Positions 62,896-64,000 of a stretch of 64,000 nucleotides of DNA are shown in pieces. The stretch's first letter is position 1. Each line of letters begins with the position of its first letter. Source of the stretch: Psoroptes ovis (taxonomy: Eukaryota > Arthropoda > Arachnida > Sarcoptiformes > Psoroptidae); contig PQWQ01000003.1 of the NCBI GenBank assembly GCA_002943765.1, positions 434,001-498,000 on the forward strand, written 5' to 3'. The notes beneath the pieces were generated by a model. The model searched no databases, was not told the origin of the DNA, and saw only the letters and a program-made list of their open reading frames with translations. The position numbers and the translations under genes were made by a program.

Positions 62896-64000
62896 CTGTT
62901 CAAAACATAACTCTTAGATGTGAAATTGTTGTTTTTTAAAACTGTAATTTCTAAGTAAACAAATTCAATTTGAGCCAAAAAACACGATAAGAAGAAATAT
63001 TTGAAAAATTCAATTTATGAATAGGATTTCAAATGTTTTCTTTGTATTTTTTCTGCTTGTTTTTCATTGAATTTCTACGCAGAAATGTTATTCGACAAAT
63101 CAATCAATCAATGATCAATGATTGATTGGTTGATCATCATAACTCGTTTCTCTCTTTTTTTTCGATTTGATTCGATTCAATAATAATAATAATCGATTGT
63201 CTTTGAATCAGTAATAATTAAATACATGAAATTTATAAAAATTCAAAGATTTAAAAATTTCAAAAATTCCAAACGGGGAACAAAAAACAAAATCGGGGTT
63301 ATCAGGCGATATTTTTCAATGGAAGAAAAAAATTTTTCAAATATTTTTTGCCCAAATTCAAAAAACAATTGGAATTTGAATTTACTTTAAGACAATGAAG
63401 ACAAATCTCTTCAGTAAAAATTGACAAAACGGGTCCTTATAATTGATATCATATTGTCTCTGTATGTACTGGTCTTGCTTTGCTATTTGAATTATTCAAG
63501 CCATTATTATTCAATCAATTTTGATTTTAGTGTTCATTTTTACCTGTTTTATATGCTTCAAAATTGATTTCTTAAGAAATTAAAACACAAACAATTATCA
63601 AGATTAATTAAACATAATCTTTGACATGTCTTTGAGCTTTGAAATAAAGTCAATTTGATCATTTATAAATAAATACTTTTTTACCTGGTAATAATTTCAA
63701 CTACTGGAACTGATTATTGCTTGATTACTGTAGGTACAGGAATTTCGGAAATTTTAATTTCTATGCCGTCGAAAAGATATTATCTACGGCAAAAAATATC
63801 TCCGAAAAAAAAAATGTTAACAATTTTACCTTTAATTTTAATAATAATAATGATGATGATGATGATCAATTTACCTTGATGATTATTTCTGCCAAAAAAA
63901 AAACAACAACAACAACAACAAGCAACAGGTTGTTGCTGATTAATTTTGAATTTTTACATTTCTAATTTTAAGTTATTTCAATAATTTCTTATAATTTATT
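62896..64000. other. AT-rich right end of window
   Basis: If the exon at 62803-62895 is real, this is its upstream intron on the minus strand. A splice-like block at about 63688-63730 (minus: TACCTACAG ... CCAGGTAAAA) has stops in all three frames, so it is not a coding exon. GAT and CAA repeats lie near 63850-63925. Confidence 0.45.

Noticed and set aside
63688..63730. Apparent small exon with CAG acceptor and GTAAAA donor on the minus strand
   Set aside because: All three frames contain stops, so it cannot be an internal coding exon; a UTR exon remains possible but unsupported.

Overview
The window looks like nuclear DNA of a small arthropod, most likely an astigmatid mite such as Dermatophagoides, Sarcoptes or Psoroptes. 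This is an inference from four things: very AT-rich sequence, short introns (about 40 to 250 bp apart from one of 5 kb), animal-type genes (PDE8, ubiquilin, alpha-arrestin, RASD-like Ras GTPase) and coding exons loaded with Asn, Gln, His, Ser and Asp runs. There is nothing bacterial: no operons, tRNA, rRNA or CRISPR were seen.

Layout. (1) 1-10485, minus strand: a PDE8-type cAMP phosphodiesterase gene. I rebuilt twelve exons by matching splice phases and PDE8 landmarks: an MGC N-terminus, a receiver-like (REC) domain, a PAS domain, and the start of the catalytic domain, which is cut by the window edge. Intron 1 (about 5 kb) carries three transposon fossils. (2) 10486-30010: a gene desert dense in about 80-bp MITEs, with one complete, apparently recent Ty1/copia retrotransposon at 21209-25458 (identical LTRs, 5-bp target duplication, one frame break in pol). 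(3) 30011-32287, minus: ubiquilin, five exons. (4) 34274-35826, minus: an alpha-arrestin without PPxY motifs, five exons. (5) 35827-50834: gene-poor DNA with MITEs and a short GC-richer island. (6) 50835-52734, plus: a RASD/Dexras-like Ras GTPase, three exons, with large low-complexity insertions. (7) 52735-64000: gene-poor DNA with MITEs and one plausible orphan 3' exon on the minus strand at 62803-62895.

The host genes are not obviously one pathway. PDE8 and the Ras-like protein belong to cAMP/GTPase signalling, and ubiquilin and the arrestin to protein turnover and trafficking. The dominant feature besides the genes is a mariner-like MITE expansion: 22 copies of TTAGG-ended elements in three subfamilies, plus two copies of an unrelated CAG-ended palindromic element. 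No transposase for either is present. I found no convincing new multi-gene system. The most interesting items are the half-tRNA(Met-elongator) primer site of the copia element, the near-perfect hairpin MITEs, the insertions inside the REC domain and the Ras fold, and the frequent AAG 3' splice sites.
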